A stretch of 7,928 nt of DNA from Syntrophomonadaceae bacterium (GTDB lineage: Bacteria > Bacillota > Syntrophomonadia > Syntrophomonadales > Syntrophothermaceae). The notes beneath the pieces were generated by a model. That model searched no databases. It was not told where the DNA came from and worked only from the letters and a program-made list of their open reading frames with translations. Location of the stretch: positions 1-7,928 of the forward strand of contig JARYMO010000059.1 in NCBI GenBank assembly GCA_029907055.1, in the 5' to 3' direction. The position numbers and the translations under genes were made by a program. Positions 6,955 through 7,928 of this stretch are shown here, piece after piece (the stretch's first letter is position 1; each line of letters opens with the position of its first letter).

Positions 6955-7011
6955 CTCACACCTTCGGTTGACTCAGCCCCACCCGGGCCCCCCACTCACA
7001 CCAACTTGACT
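6955..7011 (-). repeat. imperfect direct repeat in the atp leader
   Basis: On the plus strand, ctcacacc is followed by ttgact twice: at 6955-6973 with a 5-nt insert (ttcgg) and at 6995-7011 with a 3-nt insert (aac). The copies are offset by 40 bp. In the transcript each reads AGTCAA-n-GGTGTGAG. The copy nearer the gene contributes the atpZ ribosome binding region (GAAGGTGTGAGG). The G-rich block between them (GGGGGGCCCGGGTGGGG) has no assigned role. A regulator or decoy site is possible but not shown. Confidence 0.45.
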
Positions 7012-7056
7012 ATTCGGCACGCGGATCGGATTTCCTCTTTTTCTCCCTATGTAGCC

Positions 7057-7073
7057 CGGGGATTTTTTCCCCG
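7057..7073 (-). promoter_or_regulatory. short GC hairpin in the atp leader
   Basis: CGGGGA and TCCCCG form a perfect 6-bp stem around a 5-nt homopolymer loop (A5 in the minus-strand transcript). No T run follows on either strand, so it does not look like an intrinsic terminator. It sits about 105 nt before the atpZ start. Confidence 0.4.
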
Positions 7074-7090
7074 CCGGTGCAGACCAGTAA

Positions 7091-7127
7091 GCAAGGGATT
7101 CTCCATGGATCGGAAAATCCCTTTTGC
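7091..7127 (-). promoter_or_regulatory. hairpin between the MazG-like gene and the atp leader
   Basis: Arms at 7091-7100 (gcaagggatt) and 7116-7127 (aatcccttttgc) pair over 10 bp with a 2-nt bulge, around a 15-nt loop. In the transcript it begins 15 nt after the MazG-like stop, the usual place for a terminator. The downstream sequence is TTACTGG and not a T tract, so termination would be weak or factor dependent. On the plus strand only four T follow within the arm. It may partly separate the upstream genes from the atp operon. I found no convincing promoter (-35/-10) in the 191-nt leader on the minus strand. Confidence 0.5.
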
Positions 7128-7142
7128 GGCCACAAAATAATT

Positions 7143-7451
7143 TCAACCCAGATAGCCCTTACGAACCAGTTTCTCGTAGTGCTGGTCCAGGGCCTGTTCG
7201 ATATCGACTCCGTAAGCCTCCTCCATGACGAACATCATGGAAATGGCCGTTTGCGCCACGTCCAGCAGTTCGCGGGTAATGACCCCCGCCACCTCGTGCT
7301 CGCTGACCTCCACCTGTTCACCGCTCATACCCCTGAGCTTGCCGATGGCCTGCGCCAGCTCGCCCGCCTCTTCCATGAGCTTCAGGGCAGTCGACTCGAG
7401 GGTAGGGGACAGGCGGTTGAGACGGGGGAGGGAAATCGACTTGGTGATCAT
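7143..7451 (-). CDS. MazG-like nucleotide pyrophosphohydrolase
   Basis: A 102-residue all-helical protein with the metal-binding pattern of the MazG / dimeric dUTPase superfamily: Glu27, Glu28 and Glu31 in LMEEAGEL (25-32), then Glu61 and Asp64 in ELLDVAQT (61-68). These enzymes hydrolyse NTPs or dNTPs to the monophosphate plus pyrophosphate with Mg2+. The exact substrate cannot be read from the sequence. The ATG at 7451 was chosen because it lies one base after the TAA of the dCMP deaminase gene, has an AGAGGTGG ribosome binding site about 6 nt upstream, and starts right before the conserved region. A longer form from 7538 would add 29 Cys/Trp-rich residues overlapping the deaminase gene. 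The two genes are evidently co-transcribed, and the pairing suggests a role in deoxynucleotide pools or pool cleansing. Confidence 0.85.
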   Translation of the reverse strand: MITKSISLPRLNRLSPTLESTALKLMEEAGELAQAIGKLRGMSGEQVEVSEHEVAGVITRELLDVAQTAISMMFVMEEAYGVDIEQALDQHYEKLVRKGYLG

Positions 7452-7452
7452 T

Positions 7453-7928
7453 TTACCCACCTCTCTCGCGTGGCACTTCCACCACTTCCACCCCTGCTTC
7501 GCGCAGGAACTGCAACGCGCGGGCATCCTCGAAATCACCGCGGTGAACCACTCGCCTGACCCCCGCGTTAATCAACATCCGTGCGCACAGCAGGCAGGGC
7601 TGGTTGGTACAGTACAGCACCGCTCCCAGGGTGGAAACCCCGTAGCGAGCGGCGTTCACCAGCGCGTTCTGTTCCGCGTGCACCCCCCGACACAGTTCGT
7701 ACCTTTCCCCTGACGGCACCCCCTGCTCAGCGCGCAGGCAACCGGCTTCCAGGCAGTGCTGCAATCCCTGGGGGGCCCCATTGTACCCGGTGGCGATGAT
7801 ACGTTCGTCCCGTACCAGCACTGCCCCGACATGGCGGCGAAGACACGTTGATCTCCTTGCCACCATGTCGGCCAGTTCCAAGAAATACTCGTCCCACGAA
7901 GGCCGTTCACAAGCGGGCAGATCGCGTG
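7453..7928 (-). CDS. comEB: dCMP deaminase, 5' end cut by window edge
   Basis: Zinc-dependent cytidine-deaminase-fold enzyme of the dCMP deaminase (ComEB) type, converting dCMP to dUMP for thymidylate synthesis. The frame stays open to the right edge and includes ERPSWDEYF before LELADMVARR, a typical family N-terminus, so the real start is probably just outside the window; a TTG at 7881 would cut off this conserved segment. The zinc site is visible: His and Glu of GVHAEQNAL (codons about 7669-7686) and the two Cys of QPCLLCA (about 7582-7602). The insert NGAPQGLQHC...GERYELCRG, with several Cys, is characteristic of dCMP over free cytidine deaminases. The gene ends one base before the MazG-like ATG. 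The name comEB reflects family similarity only; no competence genes are seen. Confidence 0.93.
   Translation of the reverse strand, partial: RDLPACERPSWDEYFLELADMVARRSTCLRRHVGAVLVRDERIIATGYNGAPQGLQHCLEAGCLRAEQGVPSGERYELCRGVHAEQNALVNAARYGVSTLGAVLYCTNQPCLLCARMLINAGVRRVVHRGDFEDARALQFLREAGVEVVEVPRERGG

Noticed and set aside
6972..6993. G-quadruplex in the minus-strand block GGGGGGCCCGGGTGGGG
   Set aside because: It has only three separate G tracts of three or more, so a stable four-tract, three-layer quadruplex is not supported.
7047..7106. 19-codon minus-strand reading frame (MENPLLTGLHRRGKNPRAT) in the atp leader, a possible leader peptide
   Set aside because: Its ribosome binding site is weak, it runs through both hairpins, and a frame this short is likely by chance. 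Conservation in relatives would be needed to revive it.
7452..7538. Upstream start for the MazG-like gene at 7538
   Set aside because: It would add 29 Cys/Trp-rich residues overlapping the deaminase gene. The ATG at 7451 has a good ribosome binding site and fits the family.

Overview
The window carries most of a bacterial F1Fo ATP synthase operon, all on the minus strand, preceded by two nucleotide-metabolism genes on the same strand. In transcription order (right to left) the genes are: a dCMP deaminase cut by the right window edge, a 102-residue MazG-like pyrophosphohydrolase, a 191-bp leader, then atpZ, atpI, atpB (a), atpE (c), atpF (b), atpH (delta), atpA (alpha), atpG (gamma), atpD (beta), and the first nine codons of atpC (epsilon) at the left edge. 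No tRNA, rRNA, CRISPR array, insertion sequence or phage gene was found, and no gene-free stretch exceeds 300 bases.

The gene order, a dCMP deaminase just upstream of the atp genes, GGAGG-type ribosome binding sites before almost every gene, and high GC content together suggest a high-GC member of the Bacillota (Clostridia-like, for example the Desulfotomaculum/Moorella side). This is inference from recalled gene neighbourhoods and not a phylogeny. An AtpF with an N-terminal signal-like segment is better known from other phyla, so the assignment is only moderately secure.

The genes are tightly packed. The atpZ/atpI, atpI/atpB and atpF/atpH pairs overlap by 1, 4 and 7 nt. The gaps are 3 nt (atpG-atpD), 5 nt (atpD-atpC), 11 nt (atpA-atpG) and 22 nt (atpH-atpA). 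Only atpE sits between longer spacers, 68 nt before and 111 nt after. The spacer after it holds a clear hairpin, which fits the need for many copies of subunit c. AtpZ and AtpI are membrane accessory or assembly proteins. AtpB, AtpE and AtpF make the Fo ion channel, rotor ring and stator. AtpH, AtpA, AtpG and AtpD, with AtpC, make F1. The two upstream enzymes act on nucleotides (dCMP to dUMP, and NTP/dNTP pyrophosphate hydrolysis) and are probably a separate functional unit.

This is mostly ordinary housekeeping DNA and I see no undescribed system. The points worth a second look are: the ion-binding residues of subunit c (Gln24, Glu57, Thr58 and Tyr62 as in Na+-binding rings, but Leu59 where those usually have Thr); the signal-peptide or lipoprotein-like start of AtpF; a long acidic coiled-coil tail on AtpZ; the competing-arm hairpin after atpE; and a leader with two hairpins and an imperfect direct repeat.
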